In this document: positions 42,184 to 51,625 of the stretch, one piece after another
Position numbering within the stretch: position 1 is the stretch's first letter
Layout: the number at the start of each line of letters is the position of its first letter
NCBI GenBank assembly: GCA_039191605.1
Contig: JBCCXL010000023.1
Span: 40,826-104,825 of the forward strand
DNA: 64,000 bases
Direction of reading: 5' to 3'
Source: JBCCXL01 sp039191605
GTDB taxonomy: Bacteria > Acidobacteriota > Thermoanaerobaculia > Multivoradales > JAHZIX01
The notes under the pieces: model-generated
Database searches by the model: none
What the model saw: the letters and a program-made list of their open reading frames with translations, nothing else
Told to the model about the DNA's origin: nothing
Program-made: the position numbers and the translations under genes

Positions 42184-44590
42184 CGAATTCCTCCTCGGGT
42201 TCCAGGGTGCCCATCCATTGGGTCAGACCCCAGCAACGAGTGCGTTGAAAGATGGCCGAGCGAGTCGAGGTCGCTCGTCGAAGAGTGCGTTGGTGGAAGC
42301 GAGCCTTCGTTTGAATCGCTCGCGGTGTCAGGAAAGTGGTGAGAGGGGTGGCGGCGACGAAGGTCTCGTCCTCCGCGTAATCTCGGTAGTAGGTGTGCCA
42401 GACGGCATCCAGCAGCACTTGGCGAAGAGCCTGGTCCCAGTGGAAGGACTGGCTGGCCAGGGGCCGGCTGCCGACTCGGGTCTCGATCCGGAAGGCGCCT
42501 TCTGGGGTCGTCCCGATGCGCGCCTGGAGCCGGCCGCGGCGCAGCCTGAGGATGCGCTGGAGAGCGTGAATCCTGCGATGGCCGGGGCTCTCGGTGAGCA
42601 GGTCTGTGCGGCGCCACTGGAACTCGTGGTTGCGCTGGGCGTGGGCGACGACGGAGTCGGCCATCAGCTGCAGCTGAAGCTCAGGGAGAGAGCTGGCGTA
42701 GCGCCGCGCAGAGGTCGCTAAGGCGTCACGGCGGGGCTGCTGGGCTGGCCCGAGAACGGACCACTGGGAGATGGAGTCCGCCGGATTCCCGCGGAGCCAT
42801 AGGCTCCCGTCGATGCCAGCGCTGCGGTCGCGAGCGTCCGGCGCTGGCTCGAGCTTCGACAGCGCCTCGGCGAGGAAGGAGCGCACCGTGGTGTCGGAGG
42901 TCTCCTGGAAGTCGAGGCCGTAGCGCACCACCGGTTCCTGATCAAAGAAGGCATGGGCTGCGGTGGTGACCACCAGCGGCAGCTGCGGGAGGTCTCCATC
43001 GGTGACCAGGGAAAGCTGGTTGGGAAGGGTGTCCAGGGTAGGGATCGGGCCCTCCTGGGCAGCGGCGATGGCCGATCGGTGGAGCTCGTCTCGCTTCTCC
43101 GGGTGATAGATCTGGATCGCGTTCTTCGCTCGGGGGTCTGCGGCAATCACGCCAACCCAGCGCGCGATGGCCTGCTGTGTCGGGAGGTCGAGGTCGCTCT
43201 CCGGCGAGCTCACCATGGCCGTCCAGGGCTGCAACGAGCGTTCCGGGCCCGTCAGGTGGAGGAGGCGCTCTCCGATCTGCCGGGGGGAGAGGAGCATCGG
43301 CGCGACGAAGGACTCGGCGGCGGCATCGCGCTGCTCGCGCACATCGGCGAGGGCTCCGGTCTCCCGCAGTCGTTCCAGGTAGTCCTCTACCGAGGAGCGC
43401 AGTCCCGGCGGTACGGCGGCCAGCAGCTGGGCTTCGCTATAGCGCCCATCCAGGTGGGGGGCTAGGCGGTTGTGGAGCTCGCCGAGGCCTCGCGCCTGAA
43501 TCTCGACGCTGCCGCGACGATTGAGCACATGAAGGGCCTTCTCTCCGGGCACTACCAGAGCGTCGGTGCCGAGGGTGAGGGGAAGGTCCTGCTGGGTTTT
43601 CGCCGGCTCGGCGGTGGCTGAGTCGGTGTTGGCTGAGGTCGTGGCGGCCTCGGTGGCGCTCGCGGAGCTCGAGTTGACAGCGTTGGAGTTAGCGGAGGCA
43701 TTGGAGCTAGCGCCGGTTTTGGAGCTGGCGCCGGCGCCGGAGGTGGCTACGCTTCGGCCCGTCGGGGACCATGCGCTGGCGAGCACCAACTCGTCCACAC
43801 CGTCGATTCCTAGAAGGCGGTGGGCGGCTTCGTCGAGCAGGCCGTGGGTGACGTGGAAGGCGATGTTGGCGTGTTGTGCCGCCTCGCCGAGGCGTCCCAG
43901 GGTCTGACCGGCGGCGAGCAGTAGGCTGCGGTAGCCGCGATCGCCGTAGAGCGGCGTCAAGCGCAGCGGCACTCCGGTGATCAGCCACAGCGCGGCGAGA
44001 TCATCGATGTCAAAGGCCGTCGAGATGTCGGCGTCGCCCGTCGCGGCGCGGGTCAGGCTCTCTCCCACCGGCAGTCCGGGGAAGAGTTTGCGGATCGCCG
44101 TCGCCAGGGTTGCGGAACTGTGCTCTTGCAGCAGCTCGAGATCCTGGCGCAGCGGGTGGTAGTGATAGATGCCGCGGGGCAGCCCAGGAATATTGGCGGC
44201 GGCGAGATAGAGCTCCAGAGGATCCGGAAGGTCGCTGGCGCTGACCCAGAGCTCCTTCGACTCGGGGGAGGTCCGAGAAGCGTGCTGCAGCAGTCCGGCG
44301 AGCACCGCAGGGGTGAGGCTCTTGACGGCTTCCGAAGGCTCAGGGTGGCCCCAGTCTTCGGTCGACGGCAGCTGGACTCTCGGGCGCAGCCGGTAGGCCT
44401 TACCGCCCTGGGCGGCGAGACGACGGCGCTGCGGGTCTTCATTCCAGCTCGCCAGTCGCTGGCGCAGGGTCGAGGCCTGGTGACGGCGCAACTTGGTGTT
44501 CTCCAGGAAGAGCTCCGGCACCGAGGTCCCGGGCTCTGGGCGGGAAGCGACGGCTTCCGCGCTGATCAGGTCGGCGTGTTCGATGGGCAT
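42176..44590 (-). CDS. SagB-type dehydrogenase fused to a peptide-binding-like and a C-terminal domain
   Basis: 804 residues. About residues 60-280 follow the SagB nitroreductase pattern (ASDLPDPLELYLAAANIPGL, GIYHYHPLRQDLELL, YRSLLLAAGQTLGRLGEAAQ). A Ser/Ala/Thr/Asn-rich linker (about residues 285-330) follows. Next is a winged-helix-like segment (KALHVLNRRGSVEIQARGLG, GRYSEAQLLAAVP, YLERLRETGALADV) resembling the leader-binding RRE at the front of E1-like RiPP proteins. The last 370 residues are unassigned. The protein could combine azoline oxidation with leader recognition. N-terminal residues for FMN binding look less complete than in the other SagB protein here, so a non-catalytic role is possible. 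Confidence 0.65.
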   Translation of the reverse strand: MPIEHADLISAEAVASRPEPGTSVPELFLENTKLRRHQASTLRQRLASWNEDPQRRRLAAQGGKAYRLRPRVQLPSTEDWGHPEPSEAVKSLTPAVLAGLLQHASRTSPESKELWVSASDLPDPLELYLAAANIPGLPRGIYHYHPLRQDLELLQEHSSATLATAIRKLFPGLPVGESLTRAATGDADISTAFDIDDLAALWLITGVPLRLTPLYGDRGYRSLLLAAGQTLGRLGEAAQHANIAFHVTHGLLDEAAHRLLGIDGVDELVLASAWSPTGRSVATSGAGASSKTGASSNASANSNAVNSSSASATEAATTSANTDSATAEPAKTQQDLPLTLGTDALVVPGEKALHVLNRRGSVEIQARGLGELHNRLAPHLDGRYSEAQLLAAVPPGLRSSVEDYLERLRETGALADVREQRDAAAESFVAPMLLSPRQIGERLLHLTGPERSLQPWTAMVSSPESDLDLPTQQAIARWVGVIAADPRAKNAIQIYHPEKRDELHRSAIAAAQEGPIPTLDTLPNQLSLVTDGDLPQLPLVVTTAAHAFFDQEPVVRYGLDFQETSDTTVRSFLAEALSKLEPAPDARDRSAGIDGSLWLRGNPADSISQWSVLGPAQQPRRDALATSARRYASSLPELQLQLMADSVVAHAQRNHEFQWRRTDLLTESPGHRRIHALQRILRLRRGRLQARIGTTPEGAFRIETRVGSRPLASQSFHWDQALRQVLLDAVWHTYYRDYAEDETFVAATPLTTFLTPRAIQTKARFHQRTLRRATSTRSAIFQRTRCWGLTQWMGTLEPEEEFDV

Positions 44591-44614
44591 CTTGGACTCC
44601 AGATCTCCCCGAGC

Positions 44615-45970
44615 TCAGGCGAAGGGGTGAATCGTGGTGTGGAGGTCTCCCTCGGTGAGGGGGGAGGAGGCGAAACCGGTTCGGACGGGAACTTCCCGCA
44701 GCCGCTGGCTACCGAGAGGCGGCAGGATGTGGCGGGCGTTGATGGCGAGCATCTCGGGAACTACCGCTCGCACTACCCGGTACCCTGCAATCTCGATATC
44801 CGGAAGCGTCATGTCGAAGGCGATGGGCTCTAGCCCGACCGTCGCCAGTCGCTCTAGGGCTACCTCCAGATCTCCCTGGATCGTGCCGGTGGAGAGCTGG
44901 GGAAGGTCGCTCAAGGAGCGGCGCTGGGGGGAGCGGTAGAGGAAGTCGAGCTGACTCTGCATCGCCGGGTCCATGTAGATCCTGGGATGGTCGGAGTACT
45001 GCCAAACATCTCGGAAGCCGGGTTCGTAGCGCGCGTCGGCGATGCCTGCGGCGAGCTCGCGGCGCCATACGATGCGACCCTGGGCGGCTTCCAAGAGCGC
45101 CTTGCGGGCTGCCTCTTGGGCATCGAGGCGAGTGCAGGAGCCGATGATGCTGCCGCCGCGCTCGTCCAGGAGCAGGGCCATGACCGTGGGAATCCCGGTG
45201 TCCAGGGTGGCGTCCAGCAGGTGGCAGCTCAGTCCCGGAGCGGCGATGCGCTCTTCGTAGAGGTCTGCGAGGGCGCCTTCGAGGGGAATCGACGGCAGCT
45301 CCAGGGCGGCGTGCCAGAGGATCGTGAGGGAATCTCGCTCCACCACTTCGTACAGGGCCTTGAGCAGTGCTTCGGTGCCGCTGGTGGCGCAGGCCAGTCC
45401 GGTGGAAGAGGAGTCCAGCAGGTAGGGCTCGCCGGCTTCGTAGTCGTAGGGGAAGAGGGCGAAGGGAGCCGGGACCCAGGCGGGGCGCCGAGTGCCGAGA
45501 TGGAAACCTTCTACCCAGCCGGCGGGGGAATCAGGAGCGAAGCGTTCCGGCAGCTTGAGATCTCCGCGGCGCAGCTGGGGCCGCTGGCGATCGAATTCTT
45601 GGTATTGCGCTTCTGTGTACAGAGCGAAGCGGTCCGGAGCGATGGCGTCGAGGCCTTCGGCCCGCAGCTCTTCGTAGGTCGCGTGACGGATTTCTGGTTG
45701 AGAGAGGGTGGCGCTATAGCGTTCCAGCACCTCGCCCATGGCGGCACCGCGGGCTCCCTCGCGGGTTTCGTCCACGCCGCATCCGAACACTGGGCAGGCC
45801 GGGTTACCGGGGGCCAGTCGCTGGGAGCGAGTCGCTTCACTGACGTAGCAGAAGAGGCGTGCGTCGTCGGGGTCCAGAGGCATCTCGAAGCAGCGGTGGA
45901 CGATTCCCGTCAGCGGGTCGCAAACCGTCGAGTCGAGGCCCGCGGGCATAGGAATGTTGAGGTTAATCAT
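44615..45970 (-). CDS. YcaO-domain cyclodehydratase (second of two)
   Basis: 451 residues from the ATG at 45970, which overlaps the preceding E1-like gene by eight bases. Almost the whole protein is one YcaO domain: GCGVDETREGARGAAMGEVL-ERYSA and SSSTGLACATSGTEALLKAL-YEVVERDSL are the two ATP/Mg-binding segments, and HTTIHPFA ends the protein in the way typical of thiopeptide-type YcaO proteins. It is shorter and more canonical than the other YcaO protein and, with the E1-like partner next door, is the better candidate for the main azole-forming cyclodehydratase. Confidence 0.92.
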   Translation of the reverse strand: MINLNIPMPAGLDSTVCDPLTGIVHRCFEMPLDPDDARLFCYVSEATRSQRLAPGNPACPVFGCGVDETREGARGAAMGEVLERYSATLSQPEIRHATYEELRAEGLDAIAPDRFALYTEAQYQEFDRQRPQLRRGDLKLPERFAPDSPAGWVEGFHLGTRRPAWVPAPFALFPYDYEAGEPYLLDSSSTGLACATSGTEALLKALYEVVERDSLTILWHAALELPSIPLEGALADLYEERIAAPGLSCHLLDATLDTGIPTVMALLLDERGGSIIGSCTRLDAQEAARKALLEAAQGRIVWRRELAAGIADARYEPGFRDVWQYSDHPRIYMDPAMQSQLDFLYRSPQRRSLSDLPQLSTGTIQGDLEVALERLATVGLEPIAFDMTLPDIEIAGYRVVRAVVPEMLAINARHILPPLGSQRLREVPVRTGFASSPLTEGDLHTTIHPFA

Positions 45971-46967
45971 GCCAGCGCTCCATCCACGGCCGGATCGCTG
46001 GGTGGTTGCCCGCATGGCCACAGGCGGGGCAGCGGGGCACCTTGAGGATGCGGTGACGCTGGACCTGGTGGGTGGCGATGTCGAAGTCCACCAGATGGTC
46101 GATGAGGGTCGGCTCGACGCCCGTAGCGAAATACCGCAGCGCCTCGGTCACCGCGAGCTGGCTCGCCAGCTGGACCGCGCCGGGGAAGGTCTCCGTCGGG
46201 CTCAGGGGCTTGCGCTCCGCGATAGGGTCGTTGGCCGCGGTACGGCGCTGGGTGCATTCGAAGCAGGCGCTTTCGCCGGGGATCACAAAGGGGCCGACGA
46301 GGGCTCGCCATCCCGAGACGCTGAGGAAGAGCGTGGGGGATTGCCGCTGCAGCGCCTCGGCGTTGAGCTTCTTGAGGGCTTCCGGCCGATCTTCTCGGTA
46401 GGTCACCAGGGTGAGAGGACCAGGAGCTGCTGCGTCGTCAGCGGAGGCCGCCGAGATCGCTGGGGTCGCCTGGGAAATGGCTTCGCCTGCGGCCAGCCCG
46501 TAGCCCTCGAGGCTCGACGCTAGGCGCTTGGCTAGCGGTCCGTCGCCCGCGACATGAATCTGGGCTTTCCGCAGTGCGGGAAGAGAGGCAACGCCGTCAG
46601 CGCCGAGACTCTCGACCAGGCGCACCAGCGGCTCCCAGCGCTCTTCCACCTGAGTGGCGGGGTCTAGCAGACCGTGGCGGCTGAGACTCTCGATCAGCGT
46701 GCGGGCGGTGGAGCGCTGTTCTGGGCGAACCGAACTGTAGATGTCCGACAGGCTGCGGGTGCCGTCCAGCAGGCGCAGCAGGGGGATCGCGCCGCGGCCG
46801 CGGAGGCGCACGACTCGGGAGTCGAGGTGCAGCAGAGTATGGGTACCCTGGGCGCCCTCTTCGAAGCTCATGGAGAGACCGGAGCGCAGCTGCAGTCGCT
46901 GAGAAAGAGCGGAGCGGGTCTCGGGACCGGGCTCCAAGGCGGGAGTGGGTCGTAGGCCGAGGGTCAT
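45963..46967 (-). CDS. E1-like cyclodehydratase partner / leader-binding protein
   Basis: 334 residues from the ATG at 46967, overlapping the SagB stop (ATGA). The first 90 residues form the winged-helix leader-recognition element (LLHLDSRVVRLRGRGAIPLL, LLDGTRSLSDIYSSV). The rest is an E1/ThiF-like alpha-beta domain with two zinc-type Cys pairs, ACFECTQRR and PRCPACGH. This is the layout of SagC/ocin-ThiF-type proteins that bring the precursor leader to YcaO. It lies between the SagB and YcaO genes, the standard order for azole-RiPP operons. Confidence 0.88.
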   Translation of the reverse strand: MTLGLRPTPALEPGPETRSALSQRLQLRSGLSMSFEEGAQGTHTLLHLDSRVVRLRGRGAIPLLRLLDGTRSLSDIYSSVRPEQRSTARTLIESLSRHGLLDPATQVEERWEPLVRLVESLGADGVASLPALRKAQIHVAGDGPLAKRLASSLEGYGLAAGEAISQATPAISAASADDAAAPGPLTLVTYREDRPEALKKLNAEALQRQSPTLFLSVSGWRALVGPFVIPGESACFECTQRRTAANDPIAERKPLSPTETFPGAVQLASQLAVTEALRYFATGVEPTLIDHLVDFDIATHQVQRHRILKVPRCPACGHAGNHPAIRPWMERWHD

Positions 46968-48130
46968 GACAGCGGTCCTCCGAGGATCATCTCGCCGATG
47001 CTGGTTTCGGTGTAGTAATCGATGCCGGTGGCGCGGGCGAAGCCGTCCGAATTGCCGGTGCCCACGGCGCAGGGGGAGAGCCCCATGGCGGTCGCCACCA
47101 GATAGAGAGTCTGCTGCAGCACTCCGACCTCCTGGAGGATCACGCGATAGGCCAACGCCTGGTACTTGCGAGTCACTCGGCGGATTCGAGTGGTGAAGAT
47201 CAGCAGGACCGAGGGGAGATCCGGCAGCGTGCGGGCGGTGCCTTCTCGGGCTTCCCACAGCAGGCCGCGGAGCTCATCGGAGGGTTCCGTCACCAGCGAG
47301 AGAGTGTGCTCTTGGGGGTGGTAGTGGTAGAGGCCGGGAGCGACTTCGGGGCAGCGCTCGATGAGGGCGTAAGTTTCGAGGGAATGAAAGCTGCCACCAC
47401 TGGGGTAGACCTTGCGGATCAGGGTCTCGCCACCGGCGGCTTTCAGAGTTCCGGTCACCCGGCACGCCCGATAGAGCAGCTCCCCTAGATCCCGCAGGCT
47501 CACCGGCTCCACGCTGTAGCGGGAGCGACGCTCTTCCAAGACTTCCGTGAAGCTGCGGTCTCTGGTGCGCAGCGTCTCGATATCCGGGCGATAGAGCTGA
47601 ATCGCGTCCGGGGCCGGCGGGGCCTTGAAGGGGGGAGAAGGAGGCAGCGCGTCGACCCGGTGGAAGGTCGCACCGACGGTCTGCTGGGAGCGCCCGCGGC
47701 GGCTTCGCATATGGAAGAGCAGGTCGTGGTGCTCCCAATCGGAGAGCGCGTCACTCTCGTTCAGCGGCTGTCCGTCGTCGTCCACCAAGGTGAGGAACTG
47801 ACTCTCGTGGCAGTGGCGAAGGAATCCCAGAATCGCTTCTCGCTGATCGCCTTCCAGCCCGCGGAGCAGATCGGCTACCCGGGTGGGGTAGAGCAGGGCG
47901 GAGACGATGCGCCAACGGGACGGGCTATCGATCTCGAGGCGCTGACCGGTGAGCAGGCTCTCGACCAGCAGGCCGCCACTGGGCTGGGGCTTCAGGCTGA
48001 CGAATCGAGAGAGCTGGCAGCGGCTGGTCTCGTCCAGAGAGTCGCTGGCGGACGCTTCGGTCAAAGGCCCCAAGGAGGCCGTCGCCGCTTGAGCGAGCTC
48101 TGCGTGGGCAGGCGAAGGATGGGTGTTCAT
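46964..48130 (-). CDS. SagB-type azoline dehydrogenase
   Basis: 388 residues from the ATG at 48130. The first 150 residues include a small winged-helix-like segment (RIVSALLYPTRVADLLRGLE). The nitroreductase-fold SagB domain follows: EERRSRYSVEPVSLRDLGEL (FMN phosphate contacts), KVYPSGGSFHSLETYALI, GLYHYHPQEHTLSLV, and AYRVILQEVGVLQQTLYLVA. It should oxidise thiazolines and oxazolines to aromatic azoles with FMN. All expected motifs are present, in contrast to the 804-residue fusion. It starts 118 bases after the ABC transporter gene. Confidence 0.93.
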   Translation of the reverse strand: MNTHPSPAHAELAQAATASLGPLTEASASDSLDETSRCQLSRFVSLKPQPSGGLLVESLLTGQRLEIDSPSRWRIVSALLYPTRVADLLRGLEGDQREAILGFLRHCHESQFLTLVDDDGQPLNESDALSDWEHHDLLFHMRSRRGRSQQTVGATFHRVDALPPSPPFKAPPAPDAIQLYRPDIETLRTRDRSFTEVLEERRSRYSVEPVSLRDLGELLYRACRVTGTLKAAGGETLIRKVYPSGGSFHSLETYALIERCPEVAPGLYHYHPQEHTLSLVTEPSDELRGLLWEAREGTARTLPDLPSVLLIFTTRIRRVTRKYQALAYRVILQEVGVLQQTLYLVATAMGLSPCAVGTGNSDGFARATGIDYYTETSIGEMILGGPLS

Positions 48131-48248
48131 GGGATGTCTCCTCGGGGATCGGGGCGATTGGGTAACGGTGATGTGATGAGTTTCGTTTTGATCTGGTGCG
48201 GTCTCGGTGGCTCTTCGATGGGTCGAGGGCTCATCGGACATCGCGGCC

Positions 48249-50267
48249 TCAGGCGACGAAGCTGTTGTAGTCGCAGAGGCTGCGGTAGTACTCGTCCTCG
48301 GAGTACAGCTGGTCGTGGGGGCCGATGGCCTGGACCTGTCCGTCGTGGAGCACGACCACCTGGTCGGCATTGCGCACGGTGCTCAGGCGATGAGCGATAG
48401 TGATCGTGGTGTTATCGCCGACCAGCGCGTCGAGGGCTTCCAGCACCTTCTGCTCGCTCTCGAAGTCGAGGGCCGAGGTGGGCTCATCGAGCAGCACGAT
48501 GGAGGGGTTGCGCAGCAGGGCGCGGGCGATGAAGAAGCGCTGCTGCTGACCACCGGAGAAGAGATCGCCGGAATACTGGGTATCCAATTCCTTGGACAAG
48601 CGTTCGATGTCTTCCCACAGGTTGACCATCTCGAGGGCCTCTACCAGGCGCTCTTGCGGCAGAGTCTCGTCGAGGCCGAAGCAGAGGTTCTCGCGGATGG
48701 TGGTCCCGAAGAGGAAGTCGCGCTGACTCACAACACCGAAGCGGCGGCGATAGGCGTTCTTGTCTTCCAGGGTTCCGATGTCCACGCCGTCCACCAGGAT
48801 CTGGCCCTTTTGGGGCTGCAGGAAGCCGAGAAGGACTCGGATCAGGGTGGTCTTGCCAACGCCGCTGCGGCCGATCAGGGAGATCTTCTCGCCAGGCTTG
48901 ATTTCCAGCTGAATGTCGCGCAGAACCTGGTGCCCGTCGCGATAAGAGAAGCCAACGTTGCGGAAGTCGATGTGGCCCTGCTGGAGGCGCTGCGACTGGT
49001 TGGCGGCATCCCTGGGGAAGTCTGGAGCGTTCGGCGAGATCGCGATCGGGAAGGGGACCGGAGTGATGAGGGATTCAGAGCTCGTGCTCTCGATCTCGCG
49101 CTGCTGGTCGGCTGCGGCGCTCTCGGTAGCCGCTTCGGCCTCAGCCGCGCTGTCTTCGCTGCCGCGGTGAAGGGTCAGGGCATGAGCGCGGTTGCCGTCG
49201 TGGAGCGCGGCAAGCTCGGCCTCGCGGCGGGCGGCGAGGGCGGCGCGGACCTCCATCACCTCGTCGTTGAGGTCGATGACCTGGTAGAAGTTCTTGACGT
49301 TCACCGACAGCCGCGCCAGCAGCTGGTAGAAGATCGCCAGCTCGGTGACCGGCCCCAGGAGCAGGTTGGTGAGGACGTAGAGCGCCAGCACTTCGGCGAT
49401 CAACAAGTCGCCGCGCAACATCAGCGCGAAGCTGGTGGAGACCGCCGCTACTAGGGTGACGGTGCGAATCGCGCCGCCGACCTGGTCCGACCACACCTCG
49501 GTGCGCTTTTCGTCGAATTCAGCGTCCGTCTTCTCCGAGACCAACTGATCGACATCGCTGGTCACTCGCACCGAGGCGGCGAGAGCCTTGATGGTGAAGA
49601 GACCTTCGATCACCTCGGACATCTTGCCGATCAGCGGATAGTTCACCGCCAGGGAGCGTTGCCTCAGGGCTGCCAGCCGCCGGGCCTGAACCAGGACGTG
49701 AGCAAAGAGGGCTATAGAGCCCACTGCGAGCACGGCCAGGACTACCGGGGAGAGCAGTCCGATGACCACCGCGACCACCGTGAGTACGATGAAAACCTGA
49801 CCGCCGCGCACCAGAATGCTGGTGAACTGCTCGGTGATGTTCATCGCATCGATGATTCGCTGGAAGAGGTTCGTGCGCCGCCGGAAGGCCATGAAGTCCT
49901 CTACCGCGAGGTTGAGAATCTTCTGGTAGTACTGCAGCACGAGGTCGCGGTTGAGCCAGGTAGCGATGCGGATCGTGCGTCGCTTGATCAACAGCGTCAT
50001 CCCGATATCGAAGAGCGAGATGGCGAGGAAAGTTCCGAGGGCCAGAATCAGCCCATTCGTATCCCGGGCGACGATGGCTTCCTGCACGCGGCGAAAGATC
50101 ACCGGAATCACCACGGCGGTAACCGCGCCGAGGAGCGCGAAGAATGCCGCAATTCCTAGGTGGGTGCGGAAAGGAAGGTAGTTGCGCAGGAAACGCACGA
50201 GGTAAGTCCAGCGGACCTTCTCGCTCTGTTGGGGCTTCAGCCATTCGTTGTTCTTTACCCAGCTCAT
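48249..50267 (-). CDS. ABC exporter (fused permease-ATPase)
   Basis: 672 residues. A six-helix permease (about residues 30-330) is followed by an Ala/Glu/Ser-rich linker and an ATPase domain: GRSGVGKTTLIRVLLGF (Walker A), VVSQRDFLFG (Q-loop), SGGQQQRFFIARAL (signature), SIVLLDEPTSALD (Walker B) and TIAHRLSTV (H-loop). There is no N-terminal C39 peptidase, so leader removal must be done by another protein. First gene of the azole-RiPP operon; it probably exports mature product and may give self-protection. Confidence 0.93.
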   Translation of the reverse strand: MSWVKNNEWLKPQQSEKVRWTYLVRFLRNYLPFRTHLGIAAFFALLGAVTAVVIPVIFRRVQEAIVARDTNGLILALGTFLAISLFDIGMTLLIKRRTIRIATWLNRDLVLQYYQKILNLAVEDFMAFRRRTNLFQRIIDAMNITEQFTSILVRGGQVFIVLTVVAVVIGLLSPVVLAVLAVGSIALFAHVLVQARRLAALRQRSLAVNYPLIGKMSEVIEGLFTIKALAASVRVTSDVDQLVSEKTDAEFDEKRTEVWSDQVGGAIRTVTLVAAVSTSFALMLRGDLLIAEVLALYVLTNLLLGPVTELAIFYQLLARLSVNVKNFYQVIDLNDEVMEVRAALAARREAELAALHDGNRAHALTLHRGSEDSAAEAEAATESAAADQQREIESTSSESLITPVPFPIAISPNAPDFPRDAANQSQRLQQGHIDFRNVGFSYRDGHQVLRDIQLEIKPGEKISLIGRSGVGKTTLIRVLLGFLQPQKGQILVDGVDIGTLEDKNAYRRRFGVVSQRDFLFGTTIRENLCFGLDETLPQERLVEALEMVNLWEDIERLSKELDTQYSGDLFSGGQQQRFFIARALLRNPSIVLLDEPTSALDFESEQKVLEALDALVGDNTTITIAHRLSTVRNADQVVVLHDGQVQAIGPHDQLYSEDEYYRSLCDYNSFVA

Positions 50268-51089
50268 GGTCTATCTCGTCTCTCTTTGGGTCGGTTCCTC
50301 GGTGGTCTTCTTTCGACGTCCAGAGCGTAGCGATTCCAGTCCTTACGCAATATCGGGGCTTGCCCGTGGGGTGTCCGGGTTTCCCCGGATGCTGGCGGGC
50401 GATGAGGTCCGAAAAGGGCCAATTTCCTCGCATCTAGTGATCTAGAAGGCGCACAGGACAGAAGAAATACAGGGCGTAAGAAGCCTCGAGCAGCAAGGAC
50501 ATACAGCCGAAGAGGAATCGAGCAGATGGAGACGTGTAGCCCAGGATGCGGAGAGCAGAAGAGAGGCCAGAGCAGCAGAGATGCGCTTCAGGCTCAGGAC
50601 ACAGGGTGTTCTACGCGGGAGGTCACTGCCGGAAGGTCCCCGCCGGGAGGTCTCGATCGGCTGGCGATGCGACAAGAAATCGCCAATCCCCGTTCATCGG
50701 TAATGAGCCCCGTCGGCTTCCGGAATCGAGGATGATCCCTGTCTGTTCAATGCCGCCTCTATATAAGAGGTCAGGAGGTGGGCGTCGGACAGCTCCCTCT
50801 TCTCTATCGATTCCTTCGCTCTTGAAGCTCTATGCAGTGCAAGGATAGAGGAGGGGTACGGATAGGAATGAGTAGGGGTACGGATGGAAATAAGGGTTTT
50901 CATGGATAGATATCAAATAGGCTGATCTCTATTCTCATCCCATCAACACAGAGCAAGCCCGAGGGGCGCAAGTCACGAAGACCTGCAACACGTCTTTAGC
51001 TAGAACCTCGGTCAGGCTGTAATAAAGCGGCTTTTAGCCATTTCTAACTTCAATGACGGTCAATAGGACAGTCACAAAGGATCCGAACC
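50268..51089. other. Divergent control region between the biosynthesis operon and the precursor array
   Basis: No credible gene. It must contain the promoter of the exporter-led operon (minus) and of the first precursor (plus). At 50375-50390 TCCGGG/CCCGGA arms form a small hairpin around TTTC; this overlaps GGGTTTCCCCGGAT, a relative of the element found before later precursor genes. Confidence 0.5.
50377..50390 (+). promoter_or_regulatory. GGGTTT-type conserved element
   Basis: GGGTTTCCCCGGAT, related to the elements at 51379, 51462, 61582, 62113, 62641, 63162 and 63679. Here it sits between the divergent exporter and precursor genes. Confidence 0.4.
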
Positions 51090-51260
51090 ATGAGCAACAA
51101 AGAAGACCTCTTCATCAACCTGAACGACGTTTCCGTGGACGACATCCAGGTTCTCGACCAGGAAGGCAGCCGCGGCGTTGCTGAGTTCGCCGCCTCCACC
51201 AGCGAGACCTGCAGCGGCACCTGCTCCTGCACCGTCAACAAGCTCGACGCTGATAACTGA
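51090..51260 (+). CDS. Class A precursor peptide 1
   Basis: 56 residues. Leader with FINLNDVSVDDIQVLDQEGS, cleavage-site-like RGVAEFAA, then core STSETCSGTCSCTVN and tail KLDADN. From the first core Ser to the Ser of CSC is ten residues (Ser1-Ser11). The layout matches thiopeptide precursors, where a leader ending MPE-x-x-AS precedes a Cys/Ser-rich core. AAAGGATC upstream is a possible ribosome site. It is nearest to the biosynthesis operon and divergent from it. Confidence 0.9.
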   Translation: MSNKEDLFINLNDVSVDDIQVLDQEGSRGVAEFAASTSETCSGTCSCTVNKLDADN

Positions 51261-51299
51261 GTCCTGCCTACAGCATTCCGCGAGGTCTTCTCGCGTCTG

Positions 51300-51336
51300 A
51301 AGCCCCTTTCTTGATGGAAGGGGCTTTGGCCTTTTT
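51300..51336 (+). terminator. Terminator after precursor 1
   Basis: AAGCCCCTT (51300-51308) pairs with AAGGGGCTT (51318-51326), followed by TTTTT. Confidence 0.8.
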
Positions 51337-51378
51337 ATGGCCTAAAAAATCAGCTGCCGGAATGACTGTCGGAGCATC

Positions 51379-51394
51379 AGGGTTTCCCCGGATT
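51379..51394 (+). promoter_or_regulatory. AGGGTTT-type conserved element
   Basis: AGGGTTTCCCCGGATT, shared in degenerate form with 50377; about 230 bases before precursor 2. Confidence 0.4.
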
Positions 51395-51461
51395 GAGCAA
51401 TGTTTCTACTAATAATAAATTAATAACAGTTGGTTTTTAGGGGCTAACCCAGCAGGAATTG

Positions 51462-51477
51462 AGGGTTTTTCCCAATA
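51462..51477 (+). promoter_or_regulatory. AGGGTTTTTC-type conserved element
   Basis: AGGGTTTTTCCCAATA, close to the form found in the right-end tandem units; about 150 bases before precursor 2. Confidence 0.45.
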
Positions 51478-51625
51478 GATATTCATTGTGCTCGGAAAAT
51501 ATGATGCATCTATCGAAAGGGCAGGAGCTCAGGAGGGCATGAGCCGATCGCGCGGCGGCAAGCACTCTTGATTGGTGAGCGCCCGGCCCGAAGTTCAATC
51601 ACGTTCCTCTACAAGGAGAAGAGTC

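Noticed and set aside
40159..46021. Thioamide-forming YcaO system
   Set aside because: No TfuA-like or ThiI-like partner is present, while the E1-like and SagB partners of azole formation are.
48249..50267. Peptidase-containing (C39) exporter that would remove leaders
   Set aside because: The protein starts directly with the permease helices; there is no N-terminal Cys protease domain, and the EFAA leader end is not a double-Gly site.
50442..50903. Several open frames of 60-100 codons left of precursor 1
   Set aside because: They overlap one another on both strands, lack ribosome sites and show no family features.
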